From NCBI RefSeq assembly GCF_014648395.1, contig NZ_BMRA01000008.1, forward strand, positions 1-64,000: a DNA stretch of 64,000 bases, written 5' to 3'. Positions 42,906 to 52,612 of the stretch are shown here, piece by piece. The DNA is from Micromonospora fulviviridis. Its GTDB lineage: Bacteria > Actinomycetota > Actinomycetes > Mycobacteriales > Micromonosporaceae. The notes beneath the pieces were generated by a model, which saw only the letters and a program-made list of their open reading frames with translations, did not search any database and had not been told where the DNA came from. The translations under genes and the position numbers were made by a program. Position 1 is the first letter of the stretch. The number at the start of each line of letters is the position of its first letter.

Positions 42906-44128
42906 GCCGCCGCCTTCCCTTCCTCGGTGCCCGGCGCCGACGGTAGCGGCAGCCGCGCCTCGACCCGCCAGCCCCCGCCCAGGGTCGGGCCGGCGGCGAG
43001 GCTGCCGTCGTACACCCCGACCCGCTCCCGCATGCCGACCAGGCCGTGCCCGCCGGACGGCGCCGGCCGGACCACCGGACGGCCGCGCCCGTCGTCGACC
43101 GCCCGGACCACGACGGCGTCCGCGGACCAGTCGAGGCGCAGCTCGACCGCCGCGCCCACCCCGGCGTGCTTGAGCGCGTTGGTGAGGCTCTCCTGCACCA
43201 CCCGGTAGACGGTCAGCTCCAGGCCGGGCGGCAGGGCGACCGGCGTGCCGGTGGCGGTGTCGGTGATCCGCAGGCCGGCGGCGCGGAAGCGGTCCAGCAG
43301 GTCGGGCAGCTCGACCAGGGCCGGCCGCCGGTGCGCCGGCACCGCGTCGAGCGTGCCGTCGGGCGCGGCCGCCGGCTCCGGCCGGCTCGGTTCCCGGAGT
43401 ACGCCCACCAGCCGCCGCATCTCCTCCAGCGCCTGCCGGCCGGTGTCCGCCACCACCTTGGCCGCCTCCCGGGCCGTGGCCGGGTCCCGGTCGATGGTGA
43501 ACCGGACCCCGTCGGCCTGCACGATCATCACGGCCATGCTGTGCGCGACCACGTCGTGCAGCTCGCGGGCGATCCGGGTGCGCTCCTCGGCGACCGCCGC
43601 CCGGGACTCGGCCTCCCGTTCCCGTTCCAGGGTGGCGGCGCGCTCCTCCAGGGTCAGCACGTAGAGCCGGCGGGTCCGCACGTTCAGCCCGACCAGCCAG
43701 ACCGCGCCGGTGACCAGGCCGTAGTAGATCGCACCGGCCCACCACGGCGCCGGCCCGGGCATCTGGACGGCGGCGAGCAGCACGCCGATCGCGGCGACGA
43801 TCCCGGCCAGGATGCCGTCGCGCAGCCGGTCGGCGTACTTGACCACGCTGTAGAGGGCGATGAGCACCCCGACGTCGTAGGCCAGCGGGCCCCAGCCGGC
43901 GACGACCTGGAGCAGCGCCAGCACGGCCACCCCGGCCGCCACCGCCGACGGGTGGATCCGCCGGAAGAGCAGGACCGCCGCCATCACGAGGCCCACGGCG
44001 GTGGCCGCCAGCCCGCCCGGCTGGGCGAAGATCCCCAGCACGGCGAAGACGGCCACCACCCCGGAGACGGCGGCGTCGAACGCGACGCTGCGCAGCGGGC
44101 GGCCGAAGACGATGCGGTCCACGATCAC
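42902..44128 (-). CDS. Sensor histidine kinase, HisKA_3/DesK-like
   Basis: A 408-aa kinase. Five or six hydrophobic segments occupy residues 15-150, with very short loops. A coiled linker (about 155-185) follows, then the phosphoacceptor ELHDVVAHSMAVM (His191) of HisKA_3, and a compact ATPase domain with ESLTNALKHA and DDGRG. It has no extracellular sensor domain, so it may sense within the membrane or through the ABC exporter, as in antimicrobial-peptide detection systems. The start is GTG. It is cotranscribed with its regulator (ATGA overlap). Confidence 0.92.
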   Translation of the reverse strand: MIVDRIVFGRPLRSVAFDAAVSGVVAVFAVLGIFAQPGGLAATAVGLVMAAVLLFRRIHPSAVAAGVAVLALLQVVAGWGPLAYDVGVLIALYSVVKYADRLRDGILAGIVAAIGVLLAAVQMPGPAPWWAGAIYYGLVTGAVWLVGLNVRTRRLYVLTLEERAATLEREREAESRAAVAEERTRIARELHDVVAHSMAVMIVQADGVRFTIDRDPATAREAAKVVADTGRQALEEMRRLVGVLREPSRPEPAAAPDGTLDAVPAHRRPALVELPDLLDRFRAAGLRITDTATGTPVALPPGLELTVYRVVQESLTNALKHAGVGAAVELRLDWSADAVVVRAVDDGRGRPVVRPAPSGGHGLVGMRERVGVYDGSLAAGPTLGGGWRVEARLPLPSAPGTEEGKAAA

Positions 44129-44178
44129 CCAGCGTACGGGCTACCGCGCACGTCGCTGCGGCGGGTGAACCATCTCCG

Positions 44179-44223
44179 ATCTTGGACACTTGCCGTGCGT
44201 AGCGAACGGAAAGTGTCCAAGAT
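44179..44223. terminator. Long inverted repeat downstream of the DUF305 gene
   Basis: Arms 44179-44196 and 44206-44223 are complementary at 17 of 18 positions, with a 9-nt loop. The repeat starts 9 nt after the DUF305 stop and lies about 50 bp before the histidine kinase start. It is probably the DUF305 terminator. A role as an operator or a genome-wide repeat element cannot be excluded. Confidence 0.7.
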
Positions 44224-44231
44224 TCGGCGGC

Positions 44232-44915
44232 TCAGGGGGCGATCAGCTCGCGGAGGCGGGCGATCTCGGCGGACTGCTCGCTGGCGACGGCGTTGGCGAA
44301 CTCCTGGAGGGTCTGGTCCGCGCCGACCTTGAGCAGGTCGGTGGACATGATGACCGCGCCCTCGTGGTGCGCGGTCATCATCCGCACGAAGAGCCGGTCG
44401 AACTCCGCGCCCCGGGCGGCGGCGAGCTGCCGCATGGCCTCGGCGGACTGCATCCCGCGCATCGCGCCGTGGTCGTGACCGGGCACCTCGGCGTCCAGCC
44501 CGCGGGTGTCGAGCCAGCCGCGCAGCACCCCGATCTCCGGCCCCTGGGCGGCCCGGATCCGGTCGGCGACGGCGCGTACCCGGGGGTCGGCGGCCCGTTC
44601 GGGGGCGAGGGTGGCCATCTCCACGGCCTGCTGGTGGTGCGGGATCATCATCCGGACGTACCAGACGTCGAGGCCGTTGTAGCGGGGCGGGGCGGCGTCG
44701 CGGACCTCCTGGGCGGCCCGGGTGGCCGCCGGCTCCCCCGGCCGGCCGGGCACGACGACCGGCGGCGCGGCCACCGGCGCGGTTCCGGTGGCGGACGGGC
44801 TCGCCGGCGCCGCCGCGGGCTCGTCACCCCGCCCGGTCAGCGCCACGCCGGCTCCGACCAGGAGCACCACCAGCGCTGTGACGGCGAGCCAGACACGTCC
44901 CTGCCGGCCGGTCAT
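44232..44915 (-). CDS. DUF305-domain exported protein
   Basis: A 227-aa protein with one N-terminal membrane helix or signal anchor (about 8-27), a Pro/Ala-rich linker and a ferritin-like DUF305 domain (about 80-227). The domain has two His-rich hallmark motifs: MMIPHHQQAVEMA and MMTAHHEGAVIMS. A GHDHGAMRGM segment between them adds further potential metal ligands. Members of this family have been linked to copper binding (for example CopM-like proteins); metal binding here is inferred from the His/Met clusters. GGAGGGAG precedes the ATG. It is divergent from the LVIVD gene around a CRP-like site. Confidence 0.9.
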   Translation of the reverse strand: MTGRQGRVWLAVTALVVLLVGAGVALTGRGDEPAAAPASPSATGTAPVAAPPVVVPGRPGEPAATRAAQEVRDAAPPRYNGLDVWYVRMMIPHHQQAVEMATLAPERAADPRVRAVADRIRAAQGPEIGVLRGWLDTRGLDAEVPGHDHGAMRGMQSAEAMRQLAAARGAEFDRLFVRMMTAHHEGAVIMSTDLLKVGADQTLQEFANAVASEQSAEIARLRELIAP

Positions 44916-44973
44916 ACGGCACTCCCTCCGGTCGAGGTGGCAGCGATCCTATCCATAGACAATCCCGCTTAGA

Positions 44974-44989
44974 TGTGACCGGCGTCACA
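44974..44989. promoter_or_regulatory. CRP-like operator TGTGA-N6-TCACA
   Basis: TGTGACCGGCGTCACA lies midway between the divergent DUF305 and LVIVD genes and equals the classical CRP half-site pair with 6-nt spacing. The arms extend to 7 nt (ATGTGAC/GTCACAT). Actinobacterial CRP/GlxR-type regulators bind this consensus. A TAGGAT/TATGGAT segment at 44946-44957 on the minus strand may be the DUF305 -10. Co-regulation of both genes by a CRP-family protein is inferred. Confidence 0.7.
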
Positions 44990-45053
44990 TTGATGTATGT
45001 GATCGGCCGGTAAGGTGTGGAAAATCATCATCCCCTTTCGGAGGGTGCCGCCG

Positions 45054-46505
<1,452 letters not shown>

Positions 46506-46512
46506 CCCGCCG

Positions 46513-46548
46513 GCCGGGTCCGGCCCCCGTGGCGGGGTCGGGCCCGGC
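46513..46548. terminator. Bidirectional terminator between LVIVD and lipoprotein genes
   Basis: A 15-bp stem (46513-46527 with 46534-46548, two G-U pairs) and 6-nt loop fill the 43-bp gap between two convergent genes. Confidence 0.75.
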
Positions 46549-47541
46549 TCAGCCCATCCGCAGCCGGTAGTCGCGCTCGCCGCCGCCCGCGGTGACCAGC
46601 CGCACCTCGCCGGTGCGCAGTCCGTACGTCACCGACCAGCGGGTGTGCGCCTGCCGTACGGCGTCGAGCAGGCGCAGCGCGGCCGGGGGGTCCACCGCCC
46701 CGCCGGCCCGGTCCAGCGCCTCGGCCAGCACCCCGTACCGGTGGTCGTTGCGCAGGTCGCGGTCGGCCACCCCGACGGCCGGCACGTTGGTCAGCGCCTG
46801 CCAGGCGCCCCGGCCCTTCTCGGCCCGCATCGCGCCGTCCACGAACTCGATCACCGCGGACGCGCCGGTCGCGTCGGCGATCAGGTAGTGCAGCGGCGGA
46901 CCGCCGTCGAAGTCCAGGTTGTAGCGCCCGAACACGGCGATCGCCTCGTCGACCGTGGCGGCCGAGTCCAGCACCAGGCGCAGGATGCGCACCGAGCCCA
47001 CGGTGGGCCGGCCGGGGACCGGCTCCGCCGTGGCGCCGTCGTCGGCGGCCAGGCCCACGGCCAGGCCCCGCTCGTTCATCCCGTCGAAGGGCAGCAGCGG
47101 CGCGTTCAGCAGCCGGCGGTCGCCGGCCGGGTCGGCGGCGACCCCCAGGTAGGAGATGTCCACCAGGGAGATCGAGGCGTACCCGTCGGGCGGGTCGGTG
47201 CGCAGCACCAGCGCCGGGTTCGCGTCCCAGTCGAAGTTGCGCGCGAACAGCGGCCGGCTCCGGTCGCCCCGGGCGGCGAACAGGGAGCAGCCGAACGGGG
47301 TCGCCTGCGGGGTGCCCGCGACGCCGACGGTCGGGTCGTAGTCACCGTCGTAGGTCATCTCGTACAACGGCAGGTCGTCGACCCGGCGCAGGCTGGCCAG
47401 GGTCCGCTCGACCTGGCCGGCGTCCTGCCGGGAGGCCGTCGGCGTGCCGGCCCCGGCCGGCTCGGCGGGCCGGCCGCTCCCGCCGCAGCCGGTGGTCACG
47501 AGGAGCAGGGCGAGCCCGGTGGCGAGCAGGGTCCTCCGCAT
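46549..47541 (-). CDS. Lipoprotein Ntn hydrolase (linear amide C-N hydrolase / choloylglycine hydrolase-like)
   Basis: A 330-aa lipoprotein: the lipobox LLVTTGC places the lipid on Cys19. The mature part resembles the penicillin V acylase/choloylglycine hydrolase/C45 group: FGCSLFAARG with Cys85 as presumed N-terminal-type nucleophile, FARNFDWD, and an LPFDGMNERGLAVGL segment. In classical Ntn enzymes the Cys becomes N-terminal by processing; here that would cut off the lipid-anchored prepeptide, so the lipid attachment or the processing needs testing. Likely substrates are linear amides such as acyl-amino acids or N-acyl lactones; none is shown. Confidence 0.82.
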   Translation of the reverse strand: MRRTLLATGLALLLVTTGCGGSGRPAEPAGAGTPTASRQDAGQVERTLASLRRVDDLPLYEMTYDGDYDPTVGVAGTPQATPFGCSLFAARGDRSRPLFARNFDWDANPALVLRTDPPDGYASISLVDISYLGVAADPAGDRRLLNAPLLPFDGMNERGLAVGLAADDGATAEPVPGRPTVGSVRILRLVLDSAATVDEAIAVFGRYNLDFDGGPPLHYLIADATGASAVIEFVDGAMRAEKGRGAWQALTNVPAVGVADRDLRNDHRYGVLAEALDRAGGAVDPPAALRLLDAVRQAHTRWSVTYGLRTGEVRLVTAGGGERDYRLRMG

Positions 47542-47586
47542 GCCCGCGACGCTAGAAGAGGCGGCGACGGATGTCCATCCGGGACG

Positions 47587-48522
47587 TCAGCGGTCCGGGA
47601 TCCGGGCCAACTGCGCCTCGATCGCCTCGGCGGTGAGGGCGGGCCGGCCACCGGGGTGGCCGACCGTCGCGCCGGCCGCCGCTACCGCGTACCGGGCGAG
47701 CCGGGGATACGGCTCGTCGCGGAGCAGGCCGGCCGTGACGGCGGCCACGAAGGCGTCCCCGGCGCCCGTGCTGTCCACCGTGGGCGTCTCGCTCAGCGGC
47801 ACGAACACCTCCCCGCCGGGCCAGACGAAGGCGTTCCCCTCCCCCGCCACCTCGACCGCGACCAGCGCCGGTCCCCGGGCGGCCAGCTCCCGGCCGGCGC
47901 GCAGCCCCGCCTCGGCGTCCTTCGGCGGGTCGCCGCCGAGCAGCAGGCCGGCCTCCCGCGCGTCGGCCCGCAGCACGTCGGCCCGGGACAGCAGCTCCAC
48001 CGACCCGTCCGGGTCGTCCGGCGCACCGTCGAGCACGACGAGCCGGCCGGCGTCGCGGGCCTGCCGCGTCGCCGCGAGCGCCGCGGGCAGCGGCTGCTGG
48101 AGCTGGACCACCACCGCCCGGGCGGCCCGCAGCGCCTCGGCCGCGCCCGTCACGTCCGCCTCGCTCAGCAGGGTGGCCTCGGGAATGTCCTCCAGGTACC
48201 GCCAGCGGCCCCGGGCGTCCACCACGTCCACGATCAGCGCGCTCGGCGTGTCCGGCCGGCGCAGCACCGGAGCGACGTCGATGCCGTCGCTGCGGGCCCG
48301 GCCCAGCAGCCGGTCGCCGACCCCGTCCTCGCCCACCACGCCGAGCAGCCCGACCCGGACGCCGAGCTGGGCCAGCCCGACGGCCTGGTTGGCCCCCTTG
48401 CCGCCGAGCAGTTCCCGCCGGCACCGCACCGGGGCCGTCCCGGACGGGCCGGGCACCTCGTCCACCAGCAGCACGAGGTCCCGGGCCACCTGCCCCACCA
48501 CGATCGCGTCCAGTCCGGTCAT
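47587..48522 (-). CDS. rbsK: Ribokinase-like PfkB-family sugar kinase
   Basis: A 311-aa PfkB kinase phosphorylating ribose or a similar sugar. The sugar-binding GGKGANQAVGLAQLG begins at 40 and the anion-hole/catalytic DSTGAGDAF spans 250-258 with base Asp256. An extended insertion is absent, giving typical ribokinase length. No ribose transporter or repressor is adjacent. Substrate assignment is by similarity only and other pentoses or nucleosides are possible. Confidence 0.85.
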   Translation of the reverse strand: MTGLDAIVVGQVARDLVLLVDEVPGPSGTAPVRCRRELLGGKGANQAVGLAQLGVRVGLLGVVGEDGVGDRLLGRARSDGIDVAPVLRRPDTPSALIVDVVDARGRWRYLEDIPEATLLSEADVTGAAEALRAARAVVVQLQQPLPAALAATRQARDAGRLVVLDGAPDDPDGSVELLSRADVLRADAREAGLLLGGDPPKDAEAGLRAGRELAARGPALVAVEVAGEGNAFVWPGGEVFVPLSETPTVDSTGAGDAFVAAVTAGLLRDEPYPRLARYAVAAAGATVGHPGGRPALTAEAIEAQLARIPDR

Positions 48523-48558
48523 CCCGGCCTGATACCCCGGCCACCGCCGGTCACGCGC

Positions 48559-49032
48559 TCAGCCGCGGACCACGGTGAACATGTAGCAGCCGTACACCAC
48601 GTTGCGGCTGTGCAGGCGGTCCACCGCCGGGTCGGCCAGCAGCTCGGCGACGACCGCCTCCGGGTCGTCGCCGTCGTGCCGCCGGCCGCCGACGATCCGG
48701 CCCCGCCGGTCGTACGCCCGGAGCACCTGGGGCCGCCCCCGCCAGTCCGGCGGATACGCCGTCACGTCCGCCGGACCGGGGCAGTCGACCGCGTGCGCGA
48801 AGATCGGCCCCACCTCCCGGTACGGGCCGGGCGGCAGCGGCGGGGCGTACCCGAAGAGCAGCAGCGACTCGCCCCGGGTGGCGTCGCGGAGGCAGCAGCG
48901 CAGCGGCTCGCCGCCCTCGGCGCAGCACCGCTCGGTCGGCTGGCCGGAGGCGTCGCGGCCGGTGCGCCGCACGTCGGCCAGCACCTCGGCGGGCACGGGT
49001 TCGATCACGTACCTGGTGCGCGTCGTCGTCAT
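48559..49032 (-). CDS. DUF1203-domain protein
   Basis: A 157-aa soluble protein. The DUF1203 pattern is visible: GGEPLRCCLRDATRGESLLLFGY, then PYREVGPIFAHAVDCPG and a C-terminal HSRNVVYGCYMFTV. Four Cys in the first half (CC at 36-37 and CC at 46-47) may bind metal or form disulfides. The function of the family is unknown. It is 36 nt upstream of the ribokinase gene on the same strand, possibly one transcript. Confidence 0.85.
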   Translation of the reverse strand: MTTTRTRYVIEPVPAEVLADVRRTGRDASGQPTERCCAEGGEPLRCCLRDATRGESLLLFGYAPPLPPGPYREVGPIFAHAVDCPGPADVTAYPPDWRGRPQVLRAYDRRGRIVGGRRHDGDDPEAVVAELLADPAVDRLHSRNVVYGCYMFTVVRG

Positions 49033-49093
49033 GCCGTCCAGCCTGGCCGAACGCGCGGTCGGTGGCTGGCGGCGATCGGACCTCGCGTGGCGG

Positions 49094-49125
49094 GGACGGG
49101 CCGCCGCGCGCGCGGCGGCCCGTCC
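49094..49125. terminator. 32-bp perfect palindrome after the asparagine synthase gene
   Basis: Positions 49094-49109 are the exact reverse complement of 49110-49125, giving a 14-bp GC stem with a 4-nt turn. It sits 20 bp past the asparagine synthase stop and before the DUF1203 start, and is the likely end of the peptidase-synthase transcript. Confidence 0.8.
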
Positions 49126-49144
49126 GCGCGGGTCAGCGCCGGGG

Positions 49145-50749
49145 TCACGGACGGGACGCGACGCGCCGGACGGCGCGCGGGCCGACCAGCCGCCGGACCA
49201 CCGGCACGGCGTTCCACCTGGCCGCGCCGACCAGGTCCCGGGCGTGCTCCAGCACGGTGTAGTCCGGCCGCGCCAGCCCGTCGGCGATGGCCCGGTCCAG
49301 GTCGTTGCCGCACCGGGTCAGCACGCTGTCGAAGTCCCGCCGGACGGGTTCGAGCAGCTGGTAGCCGAAGGAGCGGTGCAGCCGGGCGAAGAGCGGCTTG
49401 TAGAGCCGGGCCCGCTCGTGCAGCCCCGCCGAGTACGACATCGGGTTCTTCGGCCGCCGCCGGACGTAGTCGGGCAGCAGGTCCGCGAAGGCACGCCGGA
49501 CGATCCACTTCTCCTGCCCGTCGCGCAGCTTCAGGTCCAGCGGCAGCCGCATGGCCAGCTCGACGACGCTGAGGTCGAGGAAGGGCACCCGGGCCTCCAC
49601 GCCGTGACCCATGCTGGCCCGGTCCACCCGCTGCAGCTCGGTCCGGCACAGGTTGCGGATCTTGTGGAGGAAGAGCCGGCGGGACCGCTCCGGGCCGACC
49701 TGGTGGTACATCGGGTACCCGCCGAACAGCTCGTCCGAGCCGTCGCCGGTGAGCACCACCTTGACGCCCAGCTCGCGCAGCCGCCGGAAGATCGGCACCG
49801 AGACCACCGCGTTGATGATGTCGCCGTACTCGGTCAGCTCGGAGATCCGGATCGCCTCGCGCACGTCGGCCAGCCGGATGTCGCGCGGGCGCAGCTCGAT
49901 CACCTCGTGCGGCACGCCCAGGTCGGCGGCGAGCCGCCGGGCGTACGCCACGTCGGGGCTGTCCGGCACGCCGACCGTGACCGCCACGCAGTCGGGGTGC
50001 AGCTGCCGGGCGTGCAGCAGGGCCAGCGAGCTGTCCAGGCCGCCGGAGAGCACCACGCCGACGGTGAGGTCGGTGTCCAGCCGTACCCGGATGCTGTCGG
50101 TGAGCGCGACACGGACAAGGAGGGCGGCCTCGTCCGGGTCGTCGATCACCGGCAGCCCGGCGCCGAGGGTGAGCAGGTCGACGTACGGGCGCAGCCGGAC
50201 CGGCCCGTCGGGCTCGGCCCAGCCGTGGTGCCCGGGCGGCACCTCGCTGATCGGCGCGCCGTGCCCGACCAGCGCCTTGACCTCGGAGGCGAGGTGCAGG
50301 CAGCCGGGGCCGCGGGACCAGTAGAGCGGCTTCACGCCGAGCGGGTCCCGGGCCAGGTAGGCCCGGCCGGTGGCCCGCTCCACCACCGCGAAGGCGTACT
50401 CGCCGCGCAGCCGGCGCACCGCCTCCTCGCCCCAGTGCCGGAAGGCGGCGAGCACCACCTCGGTGTCGCCGGCGGTGCGGAACCCGTACCCGAGCCGCGT
50501 CAGCTCCGCGCGCAGCTCGTGGTGGTTGAAGACCTCGCCGTTGTAGCAGAGCACGTGCCGCTCGTCGGGCGAGACCCACGGCTGCACCGCCCGCTCGCGG
50601 TCCACCACCCGCAACCGCCGTACGCCGGTGAGCAGGCCGTCCTCCTGCCGGGTCTCGGTCACCTCGCCGCGCGGGGCGAGCACGGCCAGCATCCGGCGGA
50701 AGGTGGCCGGGTCGGCGTCGGGGCCGATGCTCAGCGCGATCCCGCACAT
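49145..50749 (-). CDS. asnB: Glutamine-dependent asparagine synthase-like amidotransferase
   Basis: A 534-aa two-domain protein. The glutaminase domain starts MCGIALSI (Cys2 nucleophile) with YNGEVFNHHELR, GDTEVVL and RDPLGVKPLYW. The synthetase domain has the PP-loop LSGGLDSSLAL near 234, LTGDGSDELFGGYP near 340 and HGVEARVPFLDLSVVELA. It is complete and similar in length to AsnB. Such enzymes make Asn, or amidate peptides or peptidoglycan (LtsA type). Its ATG starts 4 nt after the stop of an M15-like peptidase gene, so the two are an operon and a cell-wall role is a reasonable alternative to Asn synthesis. Confidence 0.9.
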   Translation of the reverse strand: MCGIALSIGPDADPATFRRMLAVLAPRGEVTETRQEDGLLTGVRRLRVVDRERAVQPWVSPDERHVLCYNGEVFNHHELRAELTRLGYGFRTAGDTEVVLAAFRHWGEEAVRRLRGEYAFAVVERATGRAYLARDPLGVKPLYWSRGPGCLHLASEVKALVGHGAPISEVPPGHHGWAEPDGPVRLRPYVDLLTLGAGLPVIDDPDEAALLVRVALTDSIRVRLDTDLTVGVVLSGGLDSSLALLHARQLHPDCVAVTVGVPDSPDVAYARRLAADLGVPHEVIELRPRDIRLADVREAIRISELTEYGDIINAVVSVPIFRRLRELGVKVVLTGDGSDELFGGYPMYHQVGPERSRRLFLHKIRNLCRTELQRVDRASMGHGVEARVPFLDLSVVELAMRLPLDLKLRDGQEKWIVRRAFADLLPDYVRRRPKNPMSYSAGLHERARLYKPLFARLHRSFGYQLLEPVRRDFDSVLTRCGNDLDRAIADGLARPDYTVLEHARDLVGAARWNAVPVVRRLVGPRAVRRVASRP

Positions 50750-50753
50750 CCGC

Positions 50754-51719
50754 TCAGACCCCCATCTCGGCCTCGTACGCCCGCCGGAACCGGCGCTGGG
50801 CGGCGGGCGCGAGGCAGAGGTGCCAGACCTGGCCCTCGTCGACCACGTTGAGCTCGCCGGCCTCCTGCCGGGCCAGCAGCAGGTCGGCGAGGAGGTCCCG
50901 GGCGCCGAACCGCCCGTACCAGGCCAGCTCCACGTCGGCCGACCAGCCGAGGCAGTGCCCGCTGGGGACCATGGCGGCGTAGCCCAGACGGCGCAGCCGG
51001 TACTGGTGCTCGGCGCTGCGGGCCAGGCTGGTGACCCAGAGCGGCGGGATGCCCCGCCCGGCGGCCGCGGCGAACTCCCGGCCCACGTCGTTGAGCAGCG
51101 CGATCATCTCGCGCCGGGCCCGGCGGAACCGCAGCCCGGCGGTACGCGGGGTGGCGTCGGGGCGCAGCCGCCGCCGGACCGCCCGCAGCCCGCGACCGAG
51201 GACGGTGGCGGGCTGCTCCTGGTAGCGGAAGGCGAGCAGCCCGCGCCGGCGCAGCCACTCCAGGTCGACCAGGTCGGTGCTGGTGTCGACCTGGCCGTCG
51301 GTGAGGAAGGTCGGGCTGTCCCGCCACCACATCACGTCGATCCGGGAGAGCAGGTAGATCCGCACCAGCGCGGTCAGGTCGTGCGCCGAGCTGCGGGTGT
51401 TGGGCTGGTAACGGGCCATCTCCAGCAGCAGGGTCTCCCGGGCGCCGACGAAGCCCTGCGGGGTGGCGTCGAGGACGGCGGCGATGGCCGGCTCCCGCAG
51501 CCGCTGGTCGAGCAGCACCTGGCGGGCCGTGGTGGACGGCGCGTCCGCCAGGGCGCCCACCTCGACCAGCAGCTCCGCCACCGCGACCCGGTACGCGGCC
51601 AGGTCCGGCTGCTCGGGCGCGGGACGCCGGCCGACGGCCGGGGGCAGTCGGCGGGCGGGGGCGGCGGACGCGACGGCGGATCCGGGCTGGTGGCCTTGGC
51701 TTCGGCTGGGCACTCGCAT
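50754..51719 (-). CDS. DUF5715-like protein with a D-Ala-D-Ala metallopeptidase (M15)-type motif
   Basis: A 321-aa protein. The C-terminal part resembles the M15 peptidase fold: PPLWVTSLARSAEHQ, then SGHCLGWSAD with His255 and Asp262 in the H-x6-D zinc spacing, and EGQVWHL with Glu295 and His300 like the E-x-x-W-H of VanY-type enzymes. The N-terminal ~200 residues are helical and not recognised. No signal peptide is evident; the first 35 residues are basic and Pro/Ala-rich. It probably acts on peptide or wall substrates. It is the first gene of a pair with the asparagine synthase. Confidence 0.72.
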   Translation of the reverse strand: MRVPSRSQGHQPGSAVASAAPARRLPPAVGRRPAPEQPDLAAYRVAVAELLVEVGALADAPSTTARQVLLDQRLREPAIAAVLDATPQGFVGARETLLLEMARYQPNTRSSAHDLTALVRIYLLSRIDVMWWRDSPTFLTDGQVDTSTDLVDLEWLRRRGLLAFRYQEQPATVLGRGLRAVRRRLRPDATPRTAGLRFRRARREMIALLNDVGREFAAAAGRGIPPLWVTSLARSAEHQYRLRRLGYAAMVPSGHCLGWSADVELAWYGRFGARDLLADLLLARQEAGELNVVDEGQVWHLCLAPAAQRRFRRAYEAEMGV

Positions 51720-51826
51720 GGTCGGCCCCTCTCCGGGCAGGACACGGCGTAGTCGAACCTGAAAACACCGTAATTACCAGGATCGGCAGCTCCCCGAACA
51801 ATCCTCCTATCTCCCCCGTAAGGTGC

Positions 51827-52612
51827 TCATCCGGCCGAGAGGTCCTGCACCCAGGCGTAATCCGGTGCCGCCGGGAGGCCGGCGTCGCGGCCGGTGCGGA
51901 CCGCGTCGGCCAGGTGCAGGGCGGCGCCCAGGGCGGCGCGGAACAGCAGCGAGCCGGTGCTGACCCGGGCCACCCCGAGCCGGCCCAGCGCGGCCAGGTC
52001 CGGCCCGCCCGGGCGGTGCAGCACGTTGAGCGGCAGGCCCGCCTCAGCCACCAGCAACCCGAGCGTGTCGTCCGGCGCGCCCGGGACGAACAGCCCGTCC
52101 GCGCCGGCCGCCCGGTACGTCGCGGCCCGGTCCAGCGCCGCCGGCAGCGGGTCGGGCACGCCCAGCCACCAGGCGTCGGTGCGGGCGTTGACGAACAACC
52201 CGGGCACGGCCGCCCGCACCGCCGCGATCTTGGCGGCGGCGAGCTCGACGGGCGCGAGGGTGCCGTCCGGGCGCCCGTCCTCCAGGTTCACCCCGACCGC
52301 GCCGAGCGCGGCCAGCTCGGCGACGTACCCGGCCACCGCCGCCGGGTCGTCAGCGAAGCCGTCCTCGATGTCGACGGTGAGCAGCACCGGCAGGTCCCGC
52401 AGCCGGCGGGCCAGGTCGAGGGTTTCGCTCCGGGTCTCCCCGGTCCCGTCCGGCCGGCCGGCGGCCGCGGCCACCCCGAGGCTGGTCGTGCCGACGGCCG
52501 GGTGGCCCCGGGCGGCCAGCGCCGCGGCGGAGGCGTGGTCCCAGGCGTTGGGCAGCAGGAGAGGGCGGCCCGGGCGGTGCAGGGCGTGGAAGGCGGCGGC
52601 GCGGTCGGTCAT
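51827..52612 (-). CDS. Isocitrate lyase / PEP mutase superfamily protein
   Basis: A 261-aa alpha/beta-barrel enzyme. Family segments are LLLPNAWDHASAAALAARG, VGTTSLGVAAAAG, TVDIEDGFADD (metal-binding Asp/Glu) and VNLEDG. The C-K-x-C lyase loop of true isocitrate lyase is not present, so it is one of the smaller carboxyvinyl-phosphonate or 2-methylisocitrate-lyase-like relatives. Its reaction is unknown. Its ATG overlaps the P450 stop as ATGA, so the two are cotranscribed. Confidence 0.87.
   Translation of the reverse strand: MTDRAAAFHALHRPGRPLLLPNAWDHASAAALAARGHPAVGTTSLGVAAAAGRPDGTGETRSETLDLARRLRDLPVLLTVDIEDGFADDPAAVAGYVAELAALGAVGVNLEDGRPDGTLAPVELAAAKIAAVRAAVPGLFVNARTDAWWLGVPDPLPAALDRAATYRAAGADGLFVPGAPDDTLGLLVAEAGLPLNVLHRPGGPDLAALGRLGVARVSTGSLLFRAALGAALHLADAVRTGRDAGLPAAPDYAWVQDLSAG

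Noticed and set aside
49145..51719. Lasso-peptide biosynthesis locus suggested by the asparagine-synthase homologue
   Set aside because: The protein has an intact glutaminase domain, no PqqD-like RRE or transglutaminase-type B protein is adjacent, and I found no precursor peptide.
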